This document shows positions 26,498-35,372 of a stretch of DNA of 64,000 nt, piece by piece. Within the stretch, counting starts at the first letter, position 1, and every line of letters begins with the position of its first letter. The DNA comes from Tissierella simiarum. GTDB taxonomy: Bacteria; Bacillota; Clostridia; Tissierellales; Tissierellaceae. Location: assembly GCF_018917865.1 (NCBI RefSeq), contig NZ_JAHLPM010000007.1, positions 62,001-126,000 on the forward strand, given 5' to 3'. Position numbers and translations under genes: made by a program. The notes beneath the pieces were generated by a model. That model had not been told where the DNA came from. It saw nothing but the letters and a program-made list of their open reading frames with translations, and did no database searches.

Positions 26498-26926
26498 CTA
26501 ATGCTTTTTAAATATTAGCCAATAATATAATGAACCTGTAACTTTCCCCAATATCAAGGCACCTATAACATACTTTAGTCTATCTTTTATTTTAAATTTT
26601 TTTGAAAGAACAGGTACAACGTTTAAAACCTCAGCTAGAGCAGATGAGAATAAACCAATGAATATCCCAAATACCAATCCAATTAATCCTACAAAAATTT
26701 TATTTAGACCTATATGAAAATTTGAAAAATATAGAAAGCTAAATAAAACAAAACCAGAAACCGTTACGTATTGATAAAGCTTAACATATTCTTCTGTCTC
26801 TGTAAATTGGATTAATCTTGGTACTATTTGGAGCAAAGTAATAAAGGCAGCAGCTGCACTTCCTACCGTAATCCCTCCACCTAATGCTACTACTATACTA
26901 AATATATTTTTAGTCATTGGATTCAC
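26498..26926 (-). CDS. spoVAB: Stage V sporulation protein AB
   Basis: The 142-residue membrane protein has about four hydrophobic segments, with IVVALGGGITVGSAAAAFIT at the N-terminus and GIFIGLFSSALAEVLNV in the middle, as in SpoVAB. Many Clostridia keep only spoVAC-AD-AE, so the presence of AA and AB makes this a fuller, Bacillus-like operon. Its detailed role is unknown. Confidence 0.94.
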   Translation of the reverse strand: MNPMTKNIFSIVVALGGGITVGSAAAAFITLLQIVPRLIQFTETEEYVKLYQYVTVSGFVLFSFLYFSNFHIGLNKIFVGLIGLVFGIFIGLFSSALAEVLNVVPVLSKKFKIKDRLKYVIGALILGKVTGSLYYWLIFKKH

Positions 26927-26937
26927 CTCATTTATCT

Positions 26938-27579
26938 TTAAGAATTTTCATCTTTTTTTAATTCATTCATTATATGCTCCTCCATATCTTTATCATATAA
27001 ATATAGTTCTATTTCCATAGGTCCTGGTTCTTTTCTCCTTCTTCTGCTAAAACTAAATATTCTATTGAAAAAAGTTAGCATGCCTACACCAATTCCAATG
27101 GAATAAGGTATTACCATTATTAAAGGATTTTTGTCCTTTTTCCCTGTAAAAGTATAATATAGCTTCTCTAAAGATACTTTCATGTTAACATCTTCGTGAA
27201 AATTAATAATGGCCAGACAAGCACCAAAAAAAAGTATTATGCAGACAAAAGCTATTTTCAAAAATTCTAAAAAAGGTTTTTCTTTTTCCTGACTTTTAAT
27301 TTCTAATAATACTTCATCTGCTCCAATCATATTAACATCAACATTTTGATAATATTCAATTATTTTATTAGTTACATCTATTGATGTAATAAACTCCCAA
27401 TCCTCTTCTTCTTTCCCATTAAGTATTCTAAGTTCCTCAATATTCTTCTTTAATACTTTATTCTGACAGTATACTTCTCCAATGTCTTTTATAAAAACAT
27501 GAGTATTAGTGTCTACTGCAAATTTTTTATCTAGCATTATATAAACTTGTTCATTAGCTATAATAATCACCTCTTTCAA
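26938..27579 (-). CDS. spoVAA: Stage V sporulation protein AA
   Basis: The 213-residue protein has a soluble N-terminal half (EQVYIMLDKKFAVDTNTHVF) and two membrane segments (about 104-122 and 150-170), as in SpoVAA. No in-frame ATG has a proper ribosome binding site. TTG at 27577-27579 is the first candidate; an AGAGGTG site sits just inside it, so a later non-ATG codon is equally possible. The start overlaps the end of the 54-residue gene in front, suggesting coupled translation. Confidence 0.9.
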   Translation of the reverse strand: MKEVIIIANEQVYIMLDKKFAVDTNTHVFIKDIGEVYCQNKVLKKNIEELRILNGKEEEDWEFITSIDVTNKIIEYYQNVDVNMIGADEVLLEIKSQEKEKPFLEFLKIAFVCIILFFGACLAIINFHEDVNMKVSLEKLYYTFTGKKDKNPLIMVIPYSIGIGVGMLTFFNRIFSFSRRRRKEPGPMEIELYLYDKDMEEHIMNELKKDENS

Positions 27580-27718
27580 TGATAGTTTCTACAAATTTGG
27601 CTTTTTTAGGTACTTCTTTATTGGTTTTTTGTTCTTTATACCAAATGAATCCAACTACAACTAACAATAAAGCCATAAAAATTATTATAGCTCTTTTCAA
27701 ATTTATTTTACATACCAT
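27554..27718 (-). CDS. Small membrane protein at the head of the spoVA operon, 54 residues
   Basis: An ATG at 27716-27718 behind GGGGTGAT opens a frame with one membrane segment (about 7-26, RAIIIFMALLLVVVGFIWY) and a short charged tail ending IIERGDYYS. The end overlaps the beginning of spoVAA by 26 bases. Good ribosome binding site, position just after the sigF terminator and overlap with spoVAA all argue for a real gene. I know no named family. A forespore membrane role is inferred from position alone. Confidence 0.72.
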   Translation of the reverse strand: MVCKINLKRAIIIFMALLLVVVGFIWYKEQKTNKEVPKKAKFVETIIERGDYYS

Positions 27719-27738
27719 ATAATCACCCCATTCTAATG

Positions 27739-27768
27739 TTATTATTTACTTTAATTTTTTTTTCATGC
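27739..27768 (-). promoter_or_regulatory. Possible forespore (sigma G/F-type) promoter of the spoVA operon
   Basis: On the minus strand GCATGA (complement of 27763-27768) and an AAATAATA box about 16 bases on resemble the forespore consensus (GCATR and CATnnTA). Its place 20 bases before the first gene of the operon fits. The -10 match is imperfect. Confidence 0.4.
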
Positions 27769-27796
27769 AAAAAAACAAGGCATATATTTATGCCTT
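27769..27796 (-). terminator. Terminator after sigF
   Basis: An 8-bp AAGGCATA/TATGCCTT hairpin overlaps the sigF stop and is followed by seven T on the minus strand. It should separate the spoIIA operon from the spoVA operon. Confidence 0.8.
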
Positions 27797-28546
27797 TGCT
27801 AACATTTTTCTCATATCCTCAATTATTTTCTTTTCAATTCTAGATACTTGCACTTGAGATATACCTAATAATTTAGCTACTTCTGTTTGAGTTTTATCTT
27901 GAAAATATCTTAAAATAATAACCTGTCTATCTCTAGATTTTAATTGAGATAGCATTTCTTTTAATACTATATTATCAACAATATCCTTCTCCTCTTCGGT
28001 TTCTAAACTAATTTTGTCTATCAGATAAAGTGGAGATCCGTCACTTTGATGAACAACATCATATAAGTACTCTGGATTATAAGAAGACTCTAGAGCCATA
28101 ATTATTTCTTCTTTATCTACATTAATCTCATCAGATATTTCCTCAATAGTAGGTTCTCTACCTAGCTCTTTATATAATTTTTCTTCAGCTATTTTAGCTT
28201 TAGCCGCTGTTTGTTTAAGAGACCTACTAACTTTAATCATTCCATCATCTCTTAAAAATCTTTTAATTTCACCGATAATCATAGGAACAGCATAAGTAGA
28301 AAACTTAACATCATAAGATATATCAAATTTATCAATAGCTTTTAATAAACCTATACTTCCTATCTGGAATAAATCGTCTACTTCATAACCTCTATTCATA
28401 AAACCTTTTAGAACACTTCTAACCAATCCTATATTATGATTGACCAGTTTGTCTTTAGCATCTTTGTCCCCTTTTTGAGATTTTAAAATAAGATCTATAG
28501 TTTCATCATGCGATAATAAATTGTTCCCAGTACCTCCTAAACTCAT
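27788..28546 (-). CDS. sigF: RNA polymerase sporulation sigma factor SigF
   Basis: The 252-residue sigma-70 family protein has region 2 (VDDLFQIGSIGLLKAIDKFD), the DVKFSTYAVPMIIGEIKRFLRDDG segment, and region 4 (RDRQVIILRYFQDKTQTEVAKLLGISQVQVSRIEKK). It directs the first forespore gene set. SpoIIAB holds it inactive until SpoIIAA is dephosphorylated. Its place as third gene of spoIIAA-AB-sigF is the classic arrangement. Confidence 0.97.
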   Translation of the reverse strand: MSLGGTGNNLLSHDETIDLILKSQKGDKDAKDKLVNHNIGLVRSVLKGFMNRGYEVDDLFQIGSIGLLKAIDKFDISYDVKFSTYAVPMIIGEIKRFLRDDGMIKVSRSLKQTAAKAKIAEEKLYKELGREPTIEEISDEINVDKEEIIMALESSYNPEYLYDVVHQSDGSPLYLIDKISLETEEEKDIVDNIVLKEMLSQLKSRDRQVIILRYFQDKTQTEVAKLLGISQVQVSRIEKKIIEDMRKMLAKA

Positions 28547-28551
28547 AATAT

Positions 28552-28992
28552 CTACTCCTCACTCGAAAGGCTTTTAAATGTCTTTACCATCTTTATTTTA
28601 GTCCCTTCACCTTTTATACTTTCTACCTCTAATCTATCCATAAAAGTTTCCATTACTGTAAAACCCATACCCGAACGTTCTAAATCAGGCTTAGACGTAT
28701 AAAAAGGTTCCATAGCCTTATGAATATCAGCTATACCCATTCCCTTATCTTCAACTGTTATTTCTATCTGATTATTTTCAATTCTAGATTCTACAATAAC
28801 GATTCCTTCTTTATATTCATATCCATGTATTATTGCATTAGTGACAGCTTCAGATACTGCTGTTTTAATATCAGATAATTCTTCTAAGGTAGGGTCCAAC
28901 TGAGAAGCAAAAGCGGCCACTACAACCCTAGCAAAGGATTCATTATTAGATTTACTTAAAAACTCTAATTTCATATAATTTTTTTCCAGCAT
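28552..28992 (-). CDS. spoIIAB: Anti-sigma F factor and serine kinase SpoIIAB
   Basis: I choose the ATG at 28990-28992, which has GGGGTGAT in front; an upstream ATG lacks one. The 146-residue protein is a GHKL ATPase: N-box [18 protein letters not shown]1 box [11 protein letters not shown] and G2 box [14 protein letters not shown]. It binds sigma F and phosphorylates SpoIIAA on serine. The gene overlaps neither neighbour and starts 13 bases after spoIIAA. Confidence 0.96.
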   Translation of the reverse strand: MLEKNYMKLEFLSKSNNESFARVVVAAFASQLDPTLEELSDIKTAVSEAVTNAIIHGYEYKEGIVIVESRIENNQIEITVEDKGMGIADIHKAMEPFYTSKPDLERSGMGFTVMETFMDRLEVESIKGEGTKIKMVKTFKSLSSEE

Positions 28993-29005
28993 ATAAATCA
29001 CCCCT

Positions 29006-29341
29006 TTATAAATTTTCAACAGCTTCTTCTATAGTTGGATATACATTAATTATTTTTAATAATCCTGACATTTTTAACATTCTATCTATGTAAGAATTAT
29101 TACTGACTAGGACTATATTTCCCTTTCTTTCCTTGCAATTTTTATATCTTCCCATAATAAGTCCGATTCCAGAGCTATCCATAAAATTTAACTCTCTTAA
29201 ATCTAATACCATATTGATCAAGTTTTTGTCAAAATATTGCTGATCGATTTTCTGTCTCGTATTTTCGGTACTATGATGATCTAACTCTCCTTTTAACTGA
29301 ACAATAAGTCCATTATTATGTTTTTCCATTTTTAAAAGCAA
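29006..29341 (-). CDS. spoIIAA: Anti-sigma F factor antagonist SpoIIAA
   Basis: The 111-residue STAS-domain protein shows the phosphorylation loop [17 protein letters not shown] with the target serine near residue 57. Once dephosphorylated by SpoIIE it frees sigma F from SpoIIAB. The start is a TTG at 29339-29341, five bases after GGAGGGG; the next ATG at 29329 is too far from that site. It is first in the operon, behind a sigma-H-type promoter. Confidence 0.95.
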   Translation of the reverse strand: MLLKMEKHNNGLIVQLKGELDHHSTENTRQKIDQQYFDKNLINMVLDLRELNFMDSSGIGLIMGRYKNCKERKGNIVLVSNNSYIDRMLKMSGLLKIINVYPTIEEAVENL

Positions 29342-29375
29342 AATATCCCCTCCAGAACCTATATTTTATACCTCT

Positions 29376-29405
29376 ATATTCTAGACAGAGTAAGAGTTTT
29401 CCTTC
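29376..29405 (-). promoter_or_regulatory. Sigma-H-type promoter of the spoIIA operon
   Basis: On the minus strand GAAGGAAAA (complement of 29397-29405), 12 bases, then CTAGAATAT (complement of 29376-29384) match the sigma H consensus RnAGGAwww-N11/12-RnnGAATww at all but one fixed position. SpoIIA is a known sigma H operon in Bacillus and Clostridia. Confidence 0.75.
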
Positions 29406-29440
29406 AAAGAAAAATAACTACTTTTGTTCAAAAATGAAGA

Positions 29441-29462
29441 AAAGAGTCTAAAAAGACTCTTT
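29441..29462 (-). terminator. Terminator after folD
   Basis: An 8-bp AAAGAGTC/GACTCTTT hairpin overlaps the folD stop codon. The T-run on the minus strand is short and interrupted, so it is a modest terminator. Confidence 0.6.
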
Positions 29463-30306
29463 ATAATTTTTTACACGCTTCTACTACTTGGCTTAACAAT
29501 ATAGAGGTCGTTACACTTCCAACTCCACCCGGTACTGGTGTTATCATCTTTACTATATGAGAAACTTTATCATAGTCAGCATCTCCACTTAATTTTCCTT
29601 CACTATCTAAGCTAACTCCTACATCAATTACAACCGAATTTTCATTAAAATATTTTTCATCAAAATATTTAGCTTTACCTAAAGCTGTAATTACTACATC
29701 AGCTTTACTAGTAATCTCATATAAATTCTTAGTTCTAGAATGACATATAGTTACTGTAGCATTTTTTTCTAATAGCATCATGACAAGAGGTTTTCCTACA
29801 ACCATACTTCTGTTAATAACTACTACATTTTTTCCTTCTAAAGGAACATTATAATATTCTAAAATTTTCATAGCGGCTTTTGGAGTACAAGGTGCAAAGC
29901 CTCCCATATTTCCTTCGAAAATATTTTCAAGATTTAAAGGATGCATACAGTCTACGTCCTTTTCTGGACTAATAGTGCTTCTAATTTTTTCTTCATCAAT
30001 ATGTTTTGGTAACGGTCTAAATACTAATATTCCAGAAATACTGTTATCATCATTTAATTCTTTCAAGGCATTGACAACCTCATCGGTACCTATATTCTCG
30101 TCTTTCTCATATACTTCTGATTTAATACCAATAGCTTCACAATTTTTTATTATACTTCTTTCGTAGGAAACATCTCCTGGATTATTCCCTAATCTAAGGA
30201 TTGCTAAAGTAGGTGTCTTATTTGATTTTTTCAATTCCTCAATATCTTTTCTCATATTGTCTTTAATATGAGCTGCTACAGCATTACCTTTTAATACTTC
30301 TACCAT
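29461..30306 (-). CDS. folD: Bifunctional methylene-THF dehydrogenase / methenyl-THF cyclohydrolase
   Basis: The 281-residue protein has the FolD signatures: DVSYERSIIKNCEAIGI (catalytic Tyr and Lys), ILVFRPLPKHID, the CTPKAAMKILEYY stretch, the VVINRSMVVGKPLVMMLL nucleotide loop and the PVPGGVGSVTTSIL C-terminal block. It interconverts 5,10-methylene-, methenyl- and 10-formyl-THF. In amino-acid fermenters this links glycine and formate to one-carbon carriers. It is monocistronic. Confidence 0.97.
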   Translation of the reverse strand: MVEVLKGNAVAAHIKDNMRKDIEELKKSNKTPTLAILRLGNNPGDVSYERSIIKNCEAIGIKSEVYEKDENIGTDEVVNALKELNDDNSISGILVFRPLPKHIDEEKIRSTISPEKDVDCMHPLNLENIFEGNMGGFAPCTPKAAMKILEYYNVPLEGKNVVVINRSMVVGKPLVMMLLEKNATVTICHSRTKNLYEITSKADVVITALGKAKYFDEKYFNENSVVIDVGVSLDSEGKLSGDADYDKVSHIVKMITPVPGGVGSVTTSILLSQVVEACKKL

Positions 30307-30432
30307 TCAATAACCTCCTTGTATTATATAAATTGTCATAAGGATATTGTGATATAGATGTGGTATGTATATTAAATAATATAAACTGACAATTCAAATT
30401 ATACCACATTATAGTATTTATGCAATAAACCA

Positions 30433-30468
30433 TTAACTAAAAGCACCCTTTCGGGTGCTTTTAGTTAA
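30433..30468 (-). terminator. Terminator after the NhaC gene
   Basis: A perfect 16-bp hairpin (30433-30448 and 30453-30468) with a TTTC loop lies just behind the NhaC stop. It is the most stable-looking hairpin of the window, although no long T-run follows on the minus strand. Confidence 0.85.
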
Positions 30469-30469
30469 G

Positions 30470-31954
30470 TTATTTAGCTTTATTTGGTTTTAATTCTTTT
30501 TTCTTTAATTTTACATCGAGTCCAGAAGGTAGTCCAAATAATGGAATGAATCGATCCCAACCTGTAAGAGTTAATAATAAAATTGAAAATACGGCGACTA
30601 TAGCCATAAAATTAAATTTTATAATATGAAAAGCATCAAATTCAAACAATGGATATACTGATGATGCTATTCCTGTAAAAAATCCAATATAAACATGCCA
30701 AGGAATAAACTGAGAACCAAATACTCCCAAAGCATCTGAAAAAGTAGCATTTCTCAAACGTAATTTATACATATCTTCTTCACTACATTCAACATTCTCA
30801 TCAGTCAAAGTTTTAATTATAGGACCTATAGTAACTATTTGAGCCATTTCATCTGCTAAGGCAGCGTTACCAATTATAGATAGCAAACCATTAGCAAACA
30901 TTAATTGTCTCACACTTCTAACCGTCTTTGCTATAAAATTGGAAAGAGGTTGAAAAGCATGCATTTTGGCCATTATACCACCAAAAGCTCCTACCCACAT
31001 CATCATAACAATAACCCAAGATCCTGCCTCTTTAAAGCCTGCCATTACCAATCCTAAGAATTCTATTATAGAGCCAACTGTACCAGCAAACAATCCTAAT
31101 ATTAATGAAGCAATAAGTCCAATTCCTAAACAAGCTAAAGTAGGTATTCCCTTAATCGCTGCAATTAATACTAATATCAAAGGCACTACCATATAATAAG
31201 GTACTCCTTCTTTAACTTGATTTAATAAATCTATGGCAACTGGCTTTTCTTCAGCTAAATAATTCCAAGCTTCTTCTGGAATTTGATTAATAGCCTCAGC
31301 AGCGTTACCAACTTCATTTGGTAGACCTAAACTGGATATAAAAAATAGTACTGCTGCAAGAACTAAGCATAAAATCGACCATACTCCTTGATGCTTCACT
31401 CTGTCTATAACTTCTACTCTTTGTATACCAGAGCTTACTACAGTAGTATCTGATATTAGTCCAATATTATCTCCAAAACAAGAACCACCAGCTATGGCTC
31501 CAATAGTTAGGATAACGTTTCCATCAACAATATGATTTAGCCATAAAAAAATTGGTGCACAGGCTGCAAAAGTACCCCAAGAAGTTCCTGTAGCTATCGA
31601 GAGAATGGAACATACTATAAATGCTGTTACTGCAACAGTTTTAGCAGTTAAACCAAAACCCAATGCCATATTAATAATTGCGGCTCCTACTCCTGTAGAC
31701 ATAAATGCTTCTGCCATAGCATAAGCAAGCATTAAAATAAAAAATACTAATTGCATTTCTTTTACATTATCTACTGCAGAATCAACTAGATCTTTAAAAC
31801 TAATCTTTTCAATAATAGCAGCTATGATAGCGGCATAAACAGTAGCTATAGGAGCAATTTGTAAAATATCCAACTCAATAACTTCGAATATATTACTAGC
31901 TATCATAAGTCCTGCCATAAGAAAAACTGGTGAAATTTTTAATAATGCAACCAT
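30470..31954 (-). CDS. NhaC-family Na+/H+ antiporter
   Basis: The 494-residue membrane protein has about eleven to twelve hydrophobic segments and the NhaC blocks ATGTSWGTFAACAPIF and GGSCFGDNIGLISDTTVVSS, which hold polar residues inside the membrane. Proteins of this family exchange Na+ for H+, or malate/lactate or other acids in some members. The substrate cannot be told from sequence alone. ATG at 31952-31954 follows AAAAGGAGGAAG. It is monocistronic. Confidence 0.9.
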   Translation of the reverse strand: MVALLKISPVFLMAGLMIASNIFEVIELDILQIAPIATVYAAIIAAIIEKISFKDLVDSAVDNVKEMQLVFFILMLAYAMAEAFMSTGVGAAIINMALGFGLTAKTVAVTAFIVCSILSIATGTSWGTFAACAPIFLWLNHIVDGNVILTIGAIAGGSCFGDNIGLISDTTVVSSGIQRVEVIDRVKHQGVWSILCLVLAAVLFFISSLGLPNEVGNAAEAINQIPEEAWNYLAEEKPVAIDLLNQVKEGVPYYMVVPLILVLIAAIKGIPTLACLGIGLIASLILGLFAGTVGSIIEFLGLVMAGFKEAGSWVIVMMMWVGAFGGIMAKMHAFQPLSNFIAKTVRSVRQLMFANGLLSIIGNAALADEMAQIVTIGPIIKTLTDENVECSEEDMYKLRLRNATFSDALGVFGSQFIPWHVYIGFFTGIASSVYPLFEFDAFHIIKFNFMAIVAVFSILLLTLTGWDRFIPLFGLPSGLDVKLKKKELKPNKAK

Positions 31955-32103
31955 ATATTTTTCTTCCTCCTTTTTATTAGCCTTGATCTATGGGCTATTA
32001 GATTATAGACAAGTTTAGTATAGCATATAAGTTATGTCTATACAATAAAATAATAAAGTAAAATAAAAATATATAAGTATTAAAAACTTACAATTAAACC
32101 AAA

Positions 32104-32157
32104 AAATAAAAGCATATAACTCAGTCTTAAATAAGACTTGTTTACATGCTTTTATTT
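32104..32157 (-). terminator. Terminator after the NlpC/P60 gene
   Basis: A 12-bp outer stem (32104-32115 and 32146-32157) holds a second AGTCTT/AAGACT hairpin in its loop. The minus strand is then T-rich. It closes the endopeptidase gene. Confidence 0.8.
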
Positions 32158-32168
32158 ATCCTTATTTA

Positions 32169-33209
32169 CTATCTAGAAATTATTCTTCTTGCAGTAACAT
32201 ATCTATTCTTATAATAAGTAGAATCTACTTCTGTAATAATAACTTTCCGTTGGCCCGTAGAAGCGTGAATCATATTTCCATCTCCAATATAAAGTCCTAC
32301 ATGAGAAATTCCCTTACCAGATGTATTGAAAAACAACAAATCTCCTGGTATTAACTCTGACTTATCTACTTGTATACCTGAATTAACTTGATCACTGGAA
32401 CTGCGAGGAAGTTTAATACCCAAACTGTTTAAATAAACAGAATATGTCAATCCAGAACAATCATATCCTCTATTACCAGTATCTGCACTTACATAGGGTT
32501 TCCCTAATGCACTATATGCATTTTGAATTACTGCACTAATACTTGCTGATCTTCTAGAAATAGCTGACCTAGATGCTGTTAGCTTAGTACTTTTTAAATC
32601 TATGTAATTTTCTTTGGCTATGAATTCATTCCCCTTATTATCCATTATAATAAAATCTTTATCATAGTTTTTTATTGCTACCATTTCACCTTTCGAAAGC
32701 ACATAATAAAGGTCGCCACTTTTTAGCACTTTGTCTACTGTTGAAATACCATAAGTTAAAGATTCATTTTTGATAACTTCTAAATCATCTAATTTTATAT
32801 ATCCACTTTTGCCATCCTCAGTTCTAAATAAGCCATAATCCTTCTCATATCTTTCTGCCCTAACTATTTCACCTAATGTTAATTTTGCAACGGTATTACC
32901 CATTGGCTTGTCTAAAAGATTTGTGTCTTTAATAATTTTAAAATTTTGAGAACTTCTACTTGTTCTTATCATTACTTCCTTTGGAATTTGATGAGCAACT
33001 CCATCTTTTTCAACTACATAAACTTCTTCACCTTCTCTAAGAACGTTAACATTTTCCTCTTTATTAAACGTAACTTGTGGACCATTTTCTTTATTACTTA
33101 CGTACTCTTTGACAAATATACCAGTGTCTTTAAATCCTAATAATGAAATTAGACAAATTATAAGAATAGTTACAGGTAGTTTCCGTCTTTTATGGAACAA
33201 TATTAACAC
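32169..33209 (-). CDS. Secreted NlpC/P60 cell-wall endopeptidase with SH3-like domain
   Basis: The 346-residue protein has an N-terminal hydrophobic anchor or signal (about 11-26), a bacterial SH3-like segment (about 88-145, DTNLLDKPMGNTVAKLTLGE), a further small beta domain, and a C-terminal NlpC/P60 peptidase. The catalytic triad is visible: C251 in YDCSGLTY, H303 in ISHVGLYIG and H315 in MIHAS. It should cut peptide bonds of peptidoglycan stems. It has its own terminator and is monocistronic. Confidence 0.93.
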   Translation of the reverse strand: MLILFHKRRKLPVTILIICLISLLGFKDTGIFVKEYVSNKENGPQVTFNKEENVNVLREGEEVYVVEKDGVAHQIPKEVMIRTSRSSQNFKIIKDTNLLDKPMGNTVAKLTLGEIVRAERYEKDYGLFRTEDGKSGYIKLDDLEVIKNESLTYGISTVDKVLKSGDLYYVLSKGEMVAIKNYDKDFIIMDNKGNEFIAKENYIDLKSTKLTASRSAISRRSASISAVIQNAYSALGKPYVSADTGNRGYDCSGLTYSVYLNSLGIKLPRSSSDQVNSGIQVDKSELIPGDLLFFNTSGKGISHVGLYIGDGNMIHASTGQRKVIITEVDSTYYKNRYVTARRIISR

Positions 33210-33294
33210 TCCCTTTTCAAGTTTAAAAGTTTATTTATACTACATTATATTATAAAATTATGAATCTATCAACCTAATTATTACAATTTGGTTA

Positions 33295-33328
33295 CAAAAA
33301 AAGCTATGCTGTTTATCTGCATAGCTTT
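33295..33328 (-). terminator. Terminator after the cation efflux gene
   Basis: A perfect 10-bp AAAGCTATGC/GCATAGCTTT hairpin with a 9-base loop is followed by a T-run on the minus strand. Confidence 0.85.
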
Positions 33329-33415
33329 AACATCTAGTAATTACATTGATTTGACAAGATTTACTTGCTTTTTTAACAATTCCAATTCACTTTTACATGG
33401 ATTTATATTAAATAT

Positions 33416-34279
33416 CTACCTATATGGTTCAATATGAACCATACAATGTTTTATATCTTCAATCTCCATTTCTATTGTATCATGAACTTTTTCTGCAATG
33501 TCATGGCCTTCTTTTACTGAAATAGTAGAATCAACTAATATTTCTATATCAATAAATATCTTATTTCCAAATATCCTAGTCTTTAAACTTTTTATTCCTT
33601 TAACACCTTTAACAGAATTAGTTTTTTCTATAATTAAGTTTATAGTTTCTTGATTAGCTGATTCATCTACTAATTCTCTCACAGACTTTATATATAATTC
33701 TACTCCAACCTTAATAACAAAAAAGCTAACCACAATACCAGCTATAGGATCTAAAGCTGTAAATCCTAGTCTAGCTCCTAAAATACCTACAAATGTGCCT
33801 ATAGATGAAAAGGCATCTGATCTATGATGCCAAGCATCAGCTTCCATAGATAGACTCTTTATCTTCTTAGCCGTTTTTATAGTGTACCAATACATTCCTT
33901 CTTTAACTACAATTGATAAAAATGCTGCAAATAAAGTAATCATACCTGGTTTTCTTATATTTCCGCTGATTAAAATTTTAATAGCTTCATATCCAATGAA
34001 AATTCCTGTTAATAATAATAGGATACTTAAAATCTTTGCAAAAACAGGTTCATATTTTTCATGACCATAGGGATGATTTTCATCAGCTTCCTTAGAAGAA
34101 ATTTTAAGTCCTATCATTACAACAAAAGTCGTTAAAACATCAGATAAAGTATGAACACCATCTGCAATCATAGCACTACTGCTTCCAACTATTCCCGCTA
34201 TAATCTTAAAAACTGATAATATAACATTTATTAGAACTGTAATCCAAGATATCTTTACCCCCAGTTTATAATTATCCAT
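33416..34279 (-). CDS. Cation diffusion facilitator (metal efflux) transporter
   Basis: The ATG at 34277-34279 follows GGAGG and gives a 287-residue protein. It has six membrane segments with the CDF metal site pairs: ADGVHTLSD (D40, H43 and D47 region) in the second helix and EADAWHHRSDA in the fifth. A cytoplasmic C-terminal domain (about 205-287) ends with the HCMVHIEPY pattern. It exports Zn2+, Fe2+, Mn2+ or similar; the actual ion cannot be read off. Monocistronic. Confidence 0.94.
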   Translation of the reverse strand: MDNYKLGVKISWITVLINVILSVFKIIAGIVGSSSAMIADGVHTLSDVLTTFVVMIGLKISSKEADENHPYGHEKYEPVFAKILSILLLLTGIFIGYEAIKILISGNIRKPGMITLFAAFLSIVVKEGMYWYTIKTAKKIKSLSMEADAWHHRSDAFSSIGTFVGILGARLGFTALDPIAGIVVSFFVIKVGVELYIKSVRELVDESANQETINLIIEKTNSVKGVKGIKSLKTRIFGNKIFIDIEILVDSTISVKEGHDIAEKVHDTIEMEIEDIKHCMVHIEPYR

Positions 34280-34665
34280 TTTTAAAACCTCCATAATATA
34301 TTATATACTTTTCAATTAAATTTTATATCTACCATATTAATTGATAATTAATAATACTAATTATATACCCCATTTTCCCTATTTTCAATAGTTTTTGCAA
34401 GATTGAAATCATTATCAATTGATACATGTTTTTAATGCTTAACCTAAGTCCGCCCTTGGCTTAATATCTAATTTGTTCCATACTACTTCAGCACAAGATT
34501 ATATTTTTATATTATCTGTTCTATGAAGAACGTTAAAGCTATCATCTAGTTTAATGTATAGATATCTTTTATGGATTATTGCAAATATATAGTATTTGTC
34601 TATGTTCAAATTTGAATAATGATTTTATGGTATAGTTTAATAGAAATAATATTGGAGGCGTCATT
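34280..34665. other. Gene-poor stretch with coding debris
   Basis: These 386 bases lie between divergent genes. On the minus strand a frame between about 34450 and 34630 reads ...LDDSFNVLHRTDNIKI, a stop, then AEVVWNKLDIKPRADLG and a second stop. The two parts share a frame and look more like protein than chance, but the family is not recognisable. I read it as a possible pseudogene scrap. Confidence 0.35.
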
Positions 34666-35340
34666 ATGATTATAGATACTCATGTTCATGAAAGTAAATA
34701 TTCTTCTGATAGTTTTATTGATTTTAAAAAAGCTATAGAATTAGCTAAACTTATCGGTCTAGATGGCTTATGTATCACTAACCATGATAATAATTATTTA
34801 AGAAATGAAATTGGTGATTCTGCCAAAATAAATGGTGTTCTAGTAATTGTAGGTGCTGAGGTATTAACTTATCAAGGAGATATTCTAGTGTTTGGTTTAA
34901 AAGACATACCTAAAGAAATGATTTCTGCCGAAGAATTGTTAAATTTAGTTAAAAAATATGATGGTGTAGCCATATGTGCCCATCCTTTTAGAAATAACAA
35001 TCGTGGCATTGGAAATAATATGAAAGAACTCAGTCATATTTTATCTGGGGTAGAATCCTTTAACGGCAGTACTTATTCCTACCATAATCTTCAATCCTAT
35101 GCTTTAGCTACAGAGTTAAATTTACCATCATTAGGTGCTAGTGATGCTCATGTATTAGAAAAGTTAGGAACTTATGCCACAAAGTTTTATAGTAATATAA
35201 GAGACCATAAAGATTTTATTGAAGCAGTTAAAACTAGAAATTTTCATCCTGTTATAAGAAAAGAAGGTCATTTTAAAAATATAGATTATTATTATGAAGA
35301 ACATTTCATTGCAGGAAAAAATATTATATCCTCAAAATAA
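34666..35340 (+). CDS. PHP-domain phosphoesterase
   Basis: The 224-residue protein has the four PHP metal motifs in order: DTHVHESKYS, TNHDN, ICAHPFR and GASDAHVLEKLG. Members hydrolyse phosphate esters (histidinol phosphate, nucleotides, 3',5'-bisphosphates). The length fits the stand-alone TrpH-like or YciV-like group, but the substrate is open. TTGGAGGCG precedes the ATG. It has its own terminator. Confidence 0.9.
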   Translation: MIIDTHVHESKYSSDSFIDFKKAIELAKLIGLDGLCITNHDNNYLRNEIGDSAKINGVLVIVGAEVLTYQGDILVFGLKDIPKEMISAEELLNLVKKYDGVAICAHPFRNNNRGIGNNMKELSHILSGVESFNGSTYSYHNLQSYALATELNLPSLGASDAHVLEKLGTYATKFYSNIRDHKDFIEAVKTRNFHPVIRKEGHFKNIDYYYEEHFIAGKNIISSK

Positions 35341-35341
35341 T

Positions 35342-35372
35342 AAAAGCTCCTATGAAAATATAGGAGTTTTTT
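35342..35372. terminator. Terminator between the PHP gene and the TSCPD gene
   Basis: A CTCCTAT/ATAGGAG hairpin extended by A/T pairs is followed by six T on the plus strand and by A-run symmetry on the other. The converging genes share it. Confidence 0.8.
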
